From: Candidatus Nitrososphaera gargensis Ga9.2
GTDB taxonomy: Archaea > Thermoproteota > Nitrososphaeria > Nitrososphaerales > Nitrososphaeraceae
NCBI RefSeq assembly: GCF_000303155.1
Contig: NC_018719.1
Coordinates: 1,860,001 to 1,924,000, forward strand
Length of the DNA stretch: 64,000 bases
Reading direction: 5' to 3'
Part shown: positions 23,889 through 31,684 of the stretch, piece by piece
Layout: each line of letters starts with the position of its first letter
Numbering within the stretch: the stretch's first letter is position 1
Program-made: the position numbers and the translations under genes
The notes under the pieces: model-generated
Databases searched by the model: none
What the model was told of the DNA's origin: nothing
Seen by the model: only the letters and a program-made list of their open reading frames with translations

Positions 23889-24884
23889 ATTGGAACAAGA
23901 AAAGTAGCGCTGGCGGCATCGATAATTTTTTCGCTGATTCTTACCAGCTCCTTTGCATATGCCGTTTCCAATACTGTCACTCCAACCGACACTGTCGCCA
24001 TAAGTGACCGCGCGTCTCCTTTTAGCTCTGCCAGAGATACCATAGCCCTGTCAGACAGCGTCGCAGTACAATCAGCCACATCTTATACTGTCACTCCAAC
24101 CGACACTGTCGCCATAAGTGACCGCGCGTCTCCTTTTAGCTCTGCCAGAGATACCATAGCCCTGTCAGACAGCGTCGCAGTACAATCAGCCACATCTTAT
24201 ACTGTCACTCCAACCGACACTGTCGCCATAAGTGACCGCGCGTCTCCTTTTAGCTCTGCCAGAGATACCATAGCCCTGTCAGACAGCGTCGCAGTACAAT
24301 CAGCCACATCTTATACTGTCACTCCAACCGACACTGTCGCCATAAGTGACAGCATCACGCCGGTTCGTACAGTAAACATCAACATTACAGACGCGGCCTC
24401 TCTGGCCGACGAAGCAAGAGCCACTCTTGCGCAGGCTGAACCTAGAGGCGAGCAAGAAAGACGCAGTGGTAGAGGTCCTGTCGTTGACCTTACAACATAC
24501 TCTGAAGACTACTTCAGCGCCAATCCGCTGTCCAAGGTGCAGGTTCTGAGCACGAGATTTACCAACGCACACGGCCTTGACTTATTGGACATAATGTCAG
24601 GACAGCAGATCAACATAGTCGTCACGTTCAAGAACTACCAACAGGTCGAGCAAAACTATGCATTGATCATACAGGTCGAAGACTCGAACGGCATCGTAAC
24701 GCATATTGATTGGGTTGAAGGCAAGTTGGCATACGGCCAAACGACACAGCATACAAGACAGTGGATCACCCCAACAGAACAGGGGTTGTACAGAATCAAG
24801 ATATTCATCTGGGACGGCATATTCATCATCGCTCCGACACCACTGTCAGAGAGGACTGTAGAGAATATACACGTCAGTGAGTGA
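23889..24884 (+). CDS. exported repeat protein with a non-standard start codon
   Basis: The frame is open from 23886 to TGA 24882-84, yet has no ATG, GTG or TTG before 24537. The first residues after the upstream stop form a clean signal peptide (KVALAASIIFSLILTSSFAYA), so ATT at 23889 is the likely start (331 residues), perhaps by coupling to the upstream gene, whose stop lies 3 bases earlier. Three identical 38-residue units (TVTPTDTVAISDRASP..., ...DTIALSDSVAVQSATSY) and a partial fourth follow, then a beta-rich C-terminal domain (about residues 205-331) containing NIVVTFKNYQQVEQNYALII. It is probably an extracellular adhesin-like or coat protein. Confidence 0.65.
   Translation: MGTRKVALAASIIFSLILTSSFAYAVSNTVTPTDTVAISDRASPFSSARDTIALSDSVAVQSATSYTVTPTDTVAISDRASPFSSARDTIALSDSVAVQSATSYTVTPTDTVAISDRASPFSSARDTIALSDSVAVQSATSYTVTPTDTVAISDSITPVRTVNINITDAASLADEARATLAQAEPRGEQERRSGRGPVVDLTTYSEDYFSANPLSKVQVLSTRFTNAHGLDLLDIMSGQQINIVVTFKNYQQVEQNYALIIQVEDSNGIVTHIDWVEGKLAYGQTTQHTRQWITPTEQGLYRIKIFIWDGIFIIAPTPLSERTVENIHVSE
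23973..24350 (+). repeat. three identical 114-bp tandem repeats plus a 36-bp partial copy
   Basis: Units start at 23973, 24087 and 24201, with the partial copy at 24315-24350. They are in frame (38 codons each) and I see no base difference between them, which points to recent duplication or ongoing homogenisation. Confidence 0.95.
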
Positions 24885-25117
24885 ACATCCGCGATAACTT
24901 GAGTCTCGCAGATGCTGTTGCACTACCTTTACATTTATCAGTAGAAGTGTTGATACCTTTCTTGCTTCACTACTTCTCCTTTCTGCTTTTGCAGCCGATT
25001 CCACAAAAGATGTATTTTTTAGGGCTTTTAAGATGGTTAGACTTGGTACCTTTGTGTTGTAAACACCATTGTACTCCACGTCAAGTTTATAAGCAAATTT
25101 CTGTTAGTGTAGTGTGA
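24881..25117 (+). pseudogene. decayed relative of the exported repeat protein (uncertain)
   Basis: GTG 24881 overlaps the previous stop by 4 bases, and the frame begins NIRDNLSLADAVAL, like the repeat units upstream. It then becomes unconvincing, while another frame, ending at TAA 25060-62, reads like a signal peptide (TFLASLLLLSAFAADSTKD). Two half-readable frames suggest a broken copy. A short real protein is the alternative. Confidence 0.35.
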
Positions 25118-25161
25118 ACTACAGTGTCGAGCTATAGCGGGCTATCATTCCTTTTTTCTTC

Positions 25162-26769
25162 TTATATTTTTGGGCCTGCCTCGATTATCTCTTTTGACAC
25201 GTTGCCGAACTTTTCAAAGTTCTTGACAAAGAGTGCCGCCAGCCGCTTGGCTGCCGCATCATAACTGTCCTTGTCTGACCACGTGTTGCGCGGGTCAAGG
25301 ACTTCATCAGGCACTCCAGGGCACGATGTTGGCATGTCAAGGTTGAATATGGCGTGGTGCTTTACCGGGACACGGTCGATCTCGCCATTAAGGGCGGCAG
25401 TCACCATTGCCCTTGTGTAAGCAAGGTTCATCCTCTTGCCAACGCCATATGGCCCGCCTGTCCAACCAGTGTTGATCAGGTAGACGCGTGTGCCGTGCTC
25501 TGTCATTTTTTTGCCAAGCATTGCGGCGTATTTTGACGCATGCAGTGGCATGAATGGGGCGCCAAAGCATTGAGAGAACGTCTCTTTTGGCTCTGTAATG
25601 CCGCGCTCTGTGCCTGCAAGCTTGCTGGTGTAGCCAGACATAAAGTGATACATCGCGCCCTCTTTTGTCAGTTTTGCAATAGGTGGCATTACGCCAAATG
25701 CGTCAGCGGTCAGAAATATTATCACCTTTGGGTGGCCGGCGACGCTTGGGATCACTGCGCCATCGATATAGTCAAGCGGGTAGGCAACGCGCGTGTTTTC
25801 AGTCAGACTTCCATCGTCAAAGTCCGGCTCCCTAGTGCCATCACGCATCACGACGTTTTCCATTACAGAGCCAAAGCGGATCGCGTTCCAGATCTGGGGC
25901 TCTTTTTCCTTTTTCAGGTTGATGCACTTGGCGTAGCAGCCGCCTTCAAAATTAAAGATGCCGGCGTCAGACCAGCCGTGCTCGTCGTCCCCTACCAGCT
26001 GGCGATCCGGGTCTGCCGACAGCGTGGTCTTGCCCGTGCCAGACAGCCCAAAGAACAGCGCCGTGTCTCCAGCCTTGCCGACATTGGCGGAGCAGTGCAT
26101 TGGAAATACGCCCTTTCTTGGCAGGATAAAGTTCATGATGGAGAACATGGCCTTTTTGATCTCGCCGGCGTACGACGTCGATCCAATGAGCACCAGCTTT
26201 TTCTTGAAGTTGATAATGATAAAAGTCTCGGTTCTGGTGCCGACCTCCTCTGGGATGGCTGCAAAGTCGTCGCATGAGAGCAGGGTAAATTCAGGCTTGA
26301 AGTTCTCCAGCTCTTCTAGGGTCGGCCTTATGAACAGCTGTCGGGCAAAGAGGTTGTGCCACGCTCTGTTGTTGATAACCCTTATCGGCAGCCTGTTCTC
26401 GGGGTCTGCTCCTACAAAGCCGTCAAAGATAAAGAGCTCTTTGTCTTCTATGTGGCTCTTCATCCTGTTGAATATCTTGTCAAAGTTCTCCTCAGAGATC
26501 GGGTGGTTGATCTTGCCCCAGTCGACTGTGTCGTGCGTGACTTCGTCGTCGACAATGTATTTGTCATCAGGCGATCTGCCGGTGAACCTGCCGGTCTTGA
26601 CAGAGAGCGCCCCGGTGGAAGAAAGGATACCTTCCTTTCGATTGATAATTAATTCGACTAATAACGGAACTGACAGGTTGTGATGAACCCTGCCGAGCTT
26701 GATATCCATCTCTGCGAGCTGTATCATAGACTTTGTAGTTATAATCTTTGGGTTATCTTCTAGAAGCAT
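25162..26769 (-). CDS. pckA: phosphoenolpyruvate carboxykinase (ATP)
   Basis: 535 residues. Nucleotide and metal motifs of the ATP-dependent family are intact: [13 protein letters not shown] (P-loop), [11 protein letters not shown] (metal), and the RTETFIII and [13 protein letters not shown] blocks. It interconverts oxaloacetate plus ATP with PEP, CO2 and ADP; in an autotroph with the hydroxypropionate/hydroxybutyrate cycle it would feed gluconeogenesis. Cytosolic. Many archaea use the GTP enzyme or PEP synthase instead. Single gene with its own A/T-rich upstream region. Confidence 0.96.
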   Translation of the reverse strand: MLLEDNPKIITTKSMIQLAEMDIKLGRVHHNLSVPLLVELIINRKEGILSSTGALSVKTGRFTGRSPDDKYIVDDEVTHDTVDWGKINHPISEENFDKIFNRMKSHIEDKELFIFDGFVGADPENRLPIRVINNRAWHNLFARQLFIRPTLEELENFKPEFTLLSCDDFAAIPEEVGTRTETFIIINFKKKLVLIGSTSYAGEIKKAMFSIMNFILPRKGVFPMHCSANVGKAGDTALFFGLSGTGKTTLSADPDRQLVGDDEHGWSDAGIFNFEGGCYAKCINLKKEKEPQIWNAIRFGSVMENVVMRDGTREPDFDDGSLTENTRVAYPLDYIDGAVIPSVAGHPKVIIFLTADAFGVMPPIAKLTKEGAMYHFMSGYTSKLAGTERGITEPKETFSQCFGAPFMPLHASKYAAMLGKKMTEHGTRVYLINTGWTGGPYGVGKRMNLAYTRAMVTAALNGEIDRVPVKHHAIFNLDMPTSCPGVPDEVLDPRNTWSDKDSYDAAAKRLAALFVKNFEKFGNVSKEIIEAGPKI

Positions 26770-26857
26770 ATAACTTTAACATTAACTGCAGATTTAATCG
26801 ATTTAGTGAAATAGCCATAGAAGCAAGTTCTATACTTCGAACTACTCTTTCTTTTTC

Positions 26858-27061
26858 CTATGCAGACCGGGCGCGGGCAGTTTTTTTCTTGGCTACAGGA
26901 CCGGTGGTGTAGCGAGACTTGAGCGTCGAAATAAAGCGGTTGATTTCGTCAGGCGTCAGCAGCACCATTTCTACATCAGGAGACAAGCTTTGTGTGAGTG
27001 AAAGCTGGTAGCTTAAAAAGATTTTCAGGCTAATCACGCTCCATTTGAGCTTCTCAGGCAA
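26858..27061 (-). CDS. small hypothetical protein with basic tail
   Basis: 67 residues. It has a helical middle (LTPDEINRFISTLKSRY) and a lysine/arginine-rich end (VAKKKTARARSA). It follows the gene at 27103 on the same strand after 41 bases and may be cotranscribed. The family is not recognised and the start is uncertain. Confidence 0.5.
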   Translation of the reverse strand: MPEKLKWSVISLKIFLSYQLSLTQSLSPDVEMVLLTPDEINRFISTLKSRYTTGPVAKKKTARARSA

Positions 27062-27102
27062 GGTTTTAGCTGTCAGCTGCCAGAAAACGTGGGCGGGCGC
27101 AG

Positions 27103-27381
27103 CTATTGCTGCTTTAGCACCTTCCTTATGTTGCCGGCCTGTTTTGACAGAATTTCAAGAAACTCGGCAAACTCTTCCTCGGTGGCATTGCGCTTGAGCG
27201 CGCGCCTTGTCTGGTAGTGGAACGAGTTGTATATGCGCCCAATGGCTATGCCAAACGCAAAGTCGTCTTGGCTGCCGACAGGGATGTGGGCAAGGCTGTG
27301 CCTGATCTTTGAAATCTCGTCGATATTTGACACTGTCTCGTCTATCTTGCTAAGCACCGCCTTCTTTACTCTGGCGTCCAT
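27103..27381 (-). CDS. hypothetical helical protein
   Basis: 92 residues from ATG 27381; a box on the minus strand (ATTTTAATAGAG, centre about 27418) puts RNA start near 27392, so the ATG at 27402 is too early. The sequence is all helix (KIDETVSNIDEISKIRHSL, EEEFAEFLEILSKQAGNIRKVL). The RHSLAHIPVGSQDDFAFGIAIGRIYNSF block is distinctive, but I cannot name the family. Confidence 0.65.
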   Translation of the reverse strand: MDARVKKAVLSKIDETVSNIDEISKIRHSLAHIPVGSQDDFAFGIAIGRIYNSFHYQTRRALKRNATEEEFAEFLEILSKQAGNIRKVLKQQ

Positions 27382-27416
27382 CGGTCCCCGATGTAGGTTC
27401 ATGCTTATGCTCTCTA

Positions 27417-27776
27417 TTAAAATAATCCGTAGCGAGACGAGTTGAGATCTGACAGTAGGTTAAAGTGGACCTTGCCATCGGCGCCCTTGGCTTTTGCCCG
27501 CCGGTTGAGCCAGCCGACAAACTTTTGCTCAAGCGAATCTCCCCTGACGGCCAACAGGCCGCTTTCCGGCAGCTGCGCAAGCTGCCTTGCGACCTCCTTG
27601 TCGACAGACATGATGTAAAAGTTCCATCCAAAGGTCTGCTCTGCCGAGCTTATGTGAATGGCAGATTCCTCGGCATGAGCCATCATCAGGACCTCGCCCA
27701 TCAGATCCTCGATCGCCTTAGTGTCCGGCTCTGTTGAGGCAGCCTGCATGACTATGAGCTCAGGGTCGAACTCCAA
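27417..27776 (-). CDS. hypothetical protein
   Basis: 119 residues from ATG 27776, or 110 from ATG 27749, which better fits a box centred near 27787. No membrane segment. The C-terminal half (VGWLNRRAKAKGADGKVHF) is basic. Family not recognised; lies in a same-strand run with the methyltransferase. Confidence 0.6.
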   Translation of the reverse strand: MEFDPELIVMQAASTEPDTKAIEDLMGEVLMMAHAEESAIHISSAEQTFGWNFYIMSVDKEVARQLAQLPESGLLAVRGDSLEQKFVGWLNRRAKAKGADGKVHFNLLSDLNSSRYGLF

Positions 27777-27802
27777 CGCAGTGTATATAGAGCATACAGA
27801 GG

Positions 27803-28570
27803 CTATTTTTGCTCTTTTTTTATCATGCTTGTCAGGTCGATGTTAAAAAATGTCCTTAGTATCCCGACATAGGTCTGGACAGGCGGAGGGATCTTATCTT
27901 CGCACGCGACGCCCATATTCCATGCGTTTATCCATATCACCATGCCCTGCAGCATGTTGACAAACCGCCGGTAGTCGCTTGGCACTACTTCGAGCGCGTC
28001 AATGTACCGCTCTGCAAGAAGCCACGCGGCGGTAAAGTCTATGCAGTCAGTTCTGTAGATCGCCTTTATCTGCTGCCGAATAGACTTTGCGCGCTTGAAC
28101 GGCTTTTTGCTGACAAAAAACGGGAAATCCACCCTATCAGGCAGCGTCATGCCAAGCGGCGCCCATATCGTTATCACCCGCGTGTCGTCCCTCAGCTTCT
28201 TGAAACGCCTAGTCATTGCATCAACCATTTCCGGGTCGTTGAACCAAAAGAACAGCACAGTAGCGTCTGAAATGTCGGCCTTTCTGATGTCGGCGTTGAC
28301 TATTTCGGCGTTCTTGATGCCAGCGACCCGTTCTCGCGCCTTGGCAGCCGTCGCCTCGTTGAGCTCGATCCCGACAGACCTCTTTACGCCAAATTCTTCG
28401 GCCGCAATCTTGATCGCGTTGCCTTCGCCGCATCCAAGGTGGTAGAATACGTCGCTCTTTTTCAGCTTTGCAAACTTGAATATCCTTCTTATAACATTGT
28501 CAGGCAGCGAGACGGCTTCACCTGAGATTATCGCTTGCGGCAATGAGGATAGGAATTCTTCCAGTTCCAA
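27803..28570 (-). CDS. SAM-dependent methyltransferase, possibly protein-lysine type
   Basis: 255 residues. The class I methyltransferase core is at residues 25-150: motif I FYHLGCGEGNAIKIA, the acidic end of strand 2 SVGIELNEATAAKA, and FFWFNDPEMVDAM as motif IV. The short N-terminal helical lead and the VFYHLGCGEG start resemble the small archaeal protein-lysine methyltransferases (aKMT) related to DOT1, but the C-terminal 100 residues are different. The substrate is inference only. Confidence 0.75.
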   Translation of the reverse strand: MELEEFLSSLPQAIISGEAVSLPDNVIRRIFKFAKLKKSDVFYHLGCGEGNAIKIAAEEFGVKRSVGIELNEATAAKARERVAGIKNAEIVNADIRKADISDATVLFFWFNDPEMVDAMTRRFKKLRDDTRVITIWAPLGMTLPDRVDFPFFVSKKPFKRAKSIRQQIKAIYRTDCIDFTAAWLLAERYIDALEVVPSDYRRFVNMLQGMVIWINAWNMGVACEDKIPPPVQTYVGILRTFFNIDLTSMIKKEQK

Positions 28571-28666
28571 CTACTACCTGCTTGATTCCCGTCCGATAAT
28601 AAAAAGTAAAGTTTGGCCGCGACGCCGTACCAATTATTATAACCCCTTGCTCTACATAATGACATT

Positions 28667-28978
28667 ATGACCGTTCACGCGGAGATCAGCATCGTGCCGC
28701 TTGGAAGACACGACACTAGCATGAGCAAGGAAGTGGCCGCTGCATTTGATGCTATTCACAAAATAAAAAATCTCAAAACTAAACTTACGGCGCTTGGGAC
28801 CCAAGTCGAGGCCAAGAACCTTGACAGCGTGCTTCAGGCGGTAGAGGCTGCTCACGAGGCCGCCAAGTCTGCCGGCGCCAAGCGCGTAATATCCACAGTC
28901 AGGATAGACGAGCGCCTAGATAAGGCCCAGACGCTGCAGGACAAAGTAAAATCCGTAAAGCGCAAGCTGAAAAAATAA
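28667..28978 (+). CDS. MTH1187/YkoF-type thiamine-binding protein (DUF77)
   Basis: 103 residues, complete. The start HAEISIVPLGRHDTSMSKEVAAAFDAI and the helix-strand order match the MTH1187/YqgV family, small tetramers that bind thiamine or related compounds. A box (TTATTATAAC, centre about 28641) is 26 bases before the ATG, so the message is leaderless. The antiporter gene starts 12 bases after its stop and is likely cotranscribed. Confidence 0.88.
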   Translation: MTVHAEISIVPLGRHDTSMSKEVAAAFDAIHKIKNLKTKLTALGTQVEAKNLDSVLQAVEAAHEAAKSAGAKRVISTVRIDERLDKAQTLQDKVKSVKRKLKK

Positions 28979-28990
28979 TGGACCAAGATC

Positions 28991-30223
28991 ATGGCTGTAG
29001 AATCGACATTCCTGCATGTAATGATTTCACTTGGCATACTGCTTTTTGCCGCTAAGCTGATGGCAGAGCTGTTCCACAGGATCAGGCTGCCGGTGGTGCT
29101 TGGCGAGCTCTTGGCAGGCATCATAGTCGGCCCCTTTGCCATAGGCGCCCTGCCGCTCTTTAACGGTGAGCCGCTGGTAATCCTCGACGAGACAGTACGT
29201 CATATTGGCGAGATAGCAGCAGTGGTCATACTGTTCGTGGCCGGGCTGCACATTACCCCAAGAGAATTCATGAGGGGAGGGGCGGCCTCGTTCACCGTAG
29301 GCTCTCTGGGCGTCGTAGTGCCGTTTTTTGTAGGCCATTATGTGTTCACCGCCTTTGGGCTTGAAGCATTGCAGTCGATGTTGGTCGCGACGGCCCTCAC
29401 TGCCACCAGCATCGCCATCTCCATACAGGTGTTGACAGAGCTTGGCAGGATGCAGTCAAAAGAAGCCCGGCTCATTCTTGGAGCCGCCATAGTTGACGAC
29501 ATTCTGGCCATAGCCGCGCTTTCCGTGGTAACCACCATGGTGCAGACTGGAAACGTTGCCCCTGACGTCATAGAGATCACCATGCTCATCCTCTACATTC
29601 TTGGCATATTCGCCGCGCTGCTTGTCGGCGCGGTGTTCCTTGTCCCAAGGATACTGCACGTGGAGCGGTTATGGAAGTCAAAGGGCAGCATAGAAGGCAT
29701 GGTGACAGCAGTATTTTTCGCAGCCGCCGGCATTGCCGCGTTTGCGGGCCTGTCGCCTATAGTGGGCGCATTTGCAGTGGGCATGGCTGTTGCAAGCACA
29801 CGGGTCATAAAGCAGATAGAGGAATACGTGGGCAAGCTTGAGATCATTTTTGCGCCGCTGTTCTTTGCGATTATTGGCGCGCAGGTAGACCTGCGCGGAG
29901 TAAACCTTGGCGTCCTCTATATCACAGGCATAATAGTAGCAGTGGCCGTAGTGACAAAGCTTGTTGGCTGCGGGCTGCCTGCGATGATTTTCCTCAGGAA
30001 CAAGAACAAATCCATGAAGGTGGGCATAGGCATGGTTTCAAGAGGAGAGGTCGGATTGATAGTGGCAGGCGTGGGCGTGTCAGCCGGTGTGCTCTCTGCC
30101 GACATTTACACAGCAGTCATCATAATGGTTGCCGCGACTACTATAATCACCCCGATATGGCTCAAGATGGCCTATCGAAAAGACCCTCCAGAGCCGGCGG
30201 CAGTAGTAGAAAAACAACATTGA
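28991..30223 (+). CDS. cation/proton antiporter (CPA2, KefB/NapA type)
   Basis: 410 residues with about 12 membrane segments. VVLGELLAGIIVGPFAIG opens the transport core, and LGAAIVDDILAIAAL carries the adjacent aspartates (DD) of the ion site in NapA/KefB antiporters. No C-terminal TrkA-N domain is present, so it is the short form. It exchanges Na+ or K+ for H+ across the cytoplasmic membrane. It sits 12 bases behind the thiamine-binding protein gene, an odd pairing. Confidence 0.92.
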   Translation: MAVESTFLHVMISLGILLFAAKLMAELFHRIRLPVVLGELLAGIIVGPFAIGALPLFNGEPLVILDETVRHIGEIAAVVILFVAGLHITPREFMRGGAASFTVGSLGVVVPFFVGHYVFTAFGLEALQSMLVATALTATSIAISIQVLTELGRMQSKEARLILGAAIVDDILAIAALSVVTTMVQTGNVAPDVIEITMLILYILGIFAALLVGAVFLVPRILHVERLWKSKGSIEGMVTAVFFAAAGIAAFAGLSPIVGAFAVGMAVASTRVIKQIEEYVGKLEIIFAPLFFAIIGAQVDLRGVNLGVLYITGIIVAVAVVTKLVGCGLPAMIFLRNKNKSMKVGIGMVSRGEVGLIVAGVGVSAGVLSADIYTAVIIMVAATTIITPIWLKMAYRKDPPEPAAVVEKQH

Positions 30224-30257
30224 TTTTACATCCAAGCTTATAGACAACAAAACAACT

Positions 30258-30407
30258 CTAGATTTCAAAGCCAAGCAGGATGTCTAGCAGGATGAAAATA
30301 CTGACCGTGGCGCCAGTCATGGCGGCACATATCAACAAGATGGTCAACACGTTGCGTTGCACATTATGATAGATCTGTTTCCTTCTTAGGCGCTCAATTA
30401 TATTCAT
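30258..30407 (-). CDS. small single-segment membrane protein
   Basis: 49 residues from ATG 30407, below the usual size cut-off. It has a basic N-terminus (IIERLRRKQIYHNVQRN), then one long hydrophobic segment (VLTILLICAAMTGATVSIFILLDILLGF). Charge pattern predicts the N-terminus in the cytoplasm. Convergent with the antiporter gene. Function unknown. Confidence 0.55.
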   Translation of the reverse strand: MNIIERLRRKQIYHNVQRNVLTILLICAAMTGATVSIFILLDILLGFEI

Positions 30408-30502
30408 GGATTTTTATTACTTCTTTAATCAAGAGAACATGGTTAATCAGGATGATTGATGCTTTTGCTGTATAGGCTAGCTAGTGTAGAATTCTGATAC
30501 CC

Positions 30503-30667
30503 TTAGCTATCTTTATCCACTACTTCTTTTGTTCTTTTGGCAAAACTCACAAAACAATCATAGTCTTCTAACTTGAAGTATCCCATCACTAACTTTACTG
30601 TGGGATGTTCGATAGATTGGACGAGTGAGCTTATGGATTTTTGTTCTCTTGTAGAGAGAGTATATTT
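30503..30667 (-). pseudogene. protein-like open frame without a start codon
   Basis: The minus-strand frame from 30667 down to TAA 30503-05 reads like protein (SSLVQSIEHPTVKLVMGYF ... DYDCFVSFAKRTKEVVDKD) but has no start codon before an internal ATG near 30577. It is probably the end of a gene that lost its front, or a gene with an unusual start. The rest of 30408-31099 is A/T-rich and shows nothing else apart from the element at 30775-30840. Confidence 0.3.
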
Positions 30668-30774
30668 TTAGCACTTTTTGAAACAGTCGCAATAATAATA
30701 ACAATTTATGCGACTAAAATCAAAGTTCAGTTTTATTAATTAGTGCTATAGGACCTTTAGTTTGACAAATATAC

Positions 30775-30898
30775 AAGCCCTACTCGCCAGGAGGTGTGCA
30801 TGAGAGCTGATACAGAACCCGGCTTTCGGGCTTGGGTATCGATGCTTAGAAATTTGTCAACCATCCAGTTATGCAGTTCTCTGCATTGTTACATTTGA
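30775..30898 (+). other. candidate structured leader/small RNA with a 32-codon open frame
   Basis: GATAC (30809-13) pairs with GTATC (30836-40), enclosing CCCG/CGGG (30818-21/30827-30). A competing stem AAGCCC (30775-80) with GGGCTT (30828-33) is possible. A T/A box (TTTTATTAATTAG) is centred near 30736. The strongest ribosome-binding site in the window, AGGAGGTG (30789-30796), precedes ATG 30800, which opens a 32-codon frame to TGA 30896-98. It could be a small RNA, a leader peptide, or chance. Confidence 0.3.
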
Positions 30899-31099
30899 AA
30901 GTTAAAAAACGAAAATATGAATTAGAGAATTATTTTGAGAGCTGAGAAAGTCAAAGATCGGCCCTTGTAGTCAAATACAGTGGAGCCTGATATGGCGTAG
31001 TTAGCACCACAGGAAAAGAGTGTATCATGTACCCATAGAATGTGCCGCAACATTTTACACTGAAAGCTCATATCTCCACATTGTGTTAAGGAATAATCA

Positions 31100-31306
31100 G
31101 TGTTCAAGAAATCAGCCCGTCCGGATATTTGCCAATTATGCTATGACAAGATTCCAGCTAAGGAGCATCAACAACACCTTCTGGAATATCATAAAATAAG
31201 CATTGAAGCGATAAACAACAAAGAGCCTCTAAAGTACTGGTTTGGGAATAAAATACCTATATCAGTAAAACGAGAATCTATCAGAAACTTGCTCCAAGTG
31301 TCTTAA
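31100..31306 (+). CDS. small C2H2-like zinc-finger protein
   Basis: 68 residues from GTG 31100. It contains CQLCYDKIPAKEHQQHLLEYH: CxxC, then three histidines in finger-like spacing. The C-terminal half (KYWFGNKIPISVKRESIRNLL) is basic. Likely nucleic-acid binding by analogy. Third single-finger gene in this window. Confidence 0.65.
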   Translation: MFKKSARPDICQLCYDKIPAKEHQQHLLEYHKISIEAINNKEPLKYWFGNKIPISVKRESIRNLLQVS

Positions 31307-31341
31307 ATTAACGCTTGGAAGGTGCAGCAGCTACATCATGC

Positions 31342-31650
31342 TCACACTTCTACATATACAGTGCCATTTTCAACTGTCACCTTGTACTTGCCAAGGTCCT
31401 TCAGCTTTTGCGGGAACCAGATCATACTGCCTGTGGTGACGTCCCACTTGGCGCCATGCCAAGGGCAGGTCAGCTCTTTTCCATTCAGCTCGCCTTCGTG
31501 CAGCTCGGCACCGGCGTGGTTGCAGATGTTGCCAGTGGCATAGTAGTTGCCCCCAATGTTTGCTACCAGTATCTCCTTGCCGCCTGCAGTCACATGAGTC
31601 ATCTTGCCCTCGCCAATTTCAGAAGCCTTGCCGACCAGTACCTTTGCCAT
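31342..31650 (-). CDS. Rieske-type [2Fe-2S] ferredoxin
   Basis: 102 residues from ATG 31650 (a further ATG 3 codons earlier exists). The cluster motifs are intact: C-N-H-A-G (CNH) and C-P-W-H-G-A, separated by 16 residues, with the proline loop WFPQKLKDL after them. There is no membrane anchor, so it is a soluble electron carrier, perhaps for an oxygenase or a reductase, not the cytochrome bc-type subunit. No partner enzyme is adjacent. Confidence 0.93.
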   Translation of the reverse strand: MAKVLVGKASEIGEGKMTHVTAGGKEILVANIGGNYYATGNICNHAGAELHEGELNGKELTCPWHGAKWDVTTGSMIWFPQKLKDLGKYKVTVENGTVYVEV

Positions 31651-31684
31651 ACGCCACATTTTTTGAGGCAGCGGTATTTTAATT

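Noticed and set aside
23973-24314. CRISPR or DNA-level repeat explanation for the 114-bp repeats
   Set aside because: The repeats are directly adjacent, in frame and coding; there are no spacers.
25540-26277. 245-codon open frame opposite the PEP carboxykinase gene
   Set aside because: Shadow of a strongly conserved enzyme gene; composition (many Cys, His, Arg) is that of an antisense frame.
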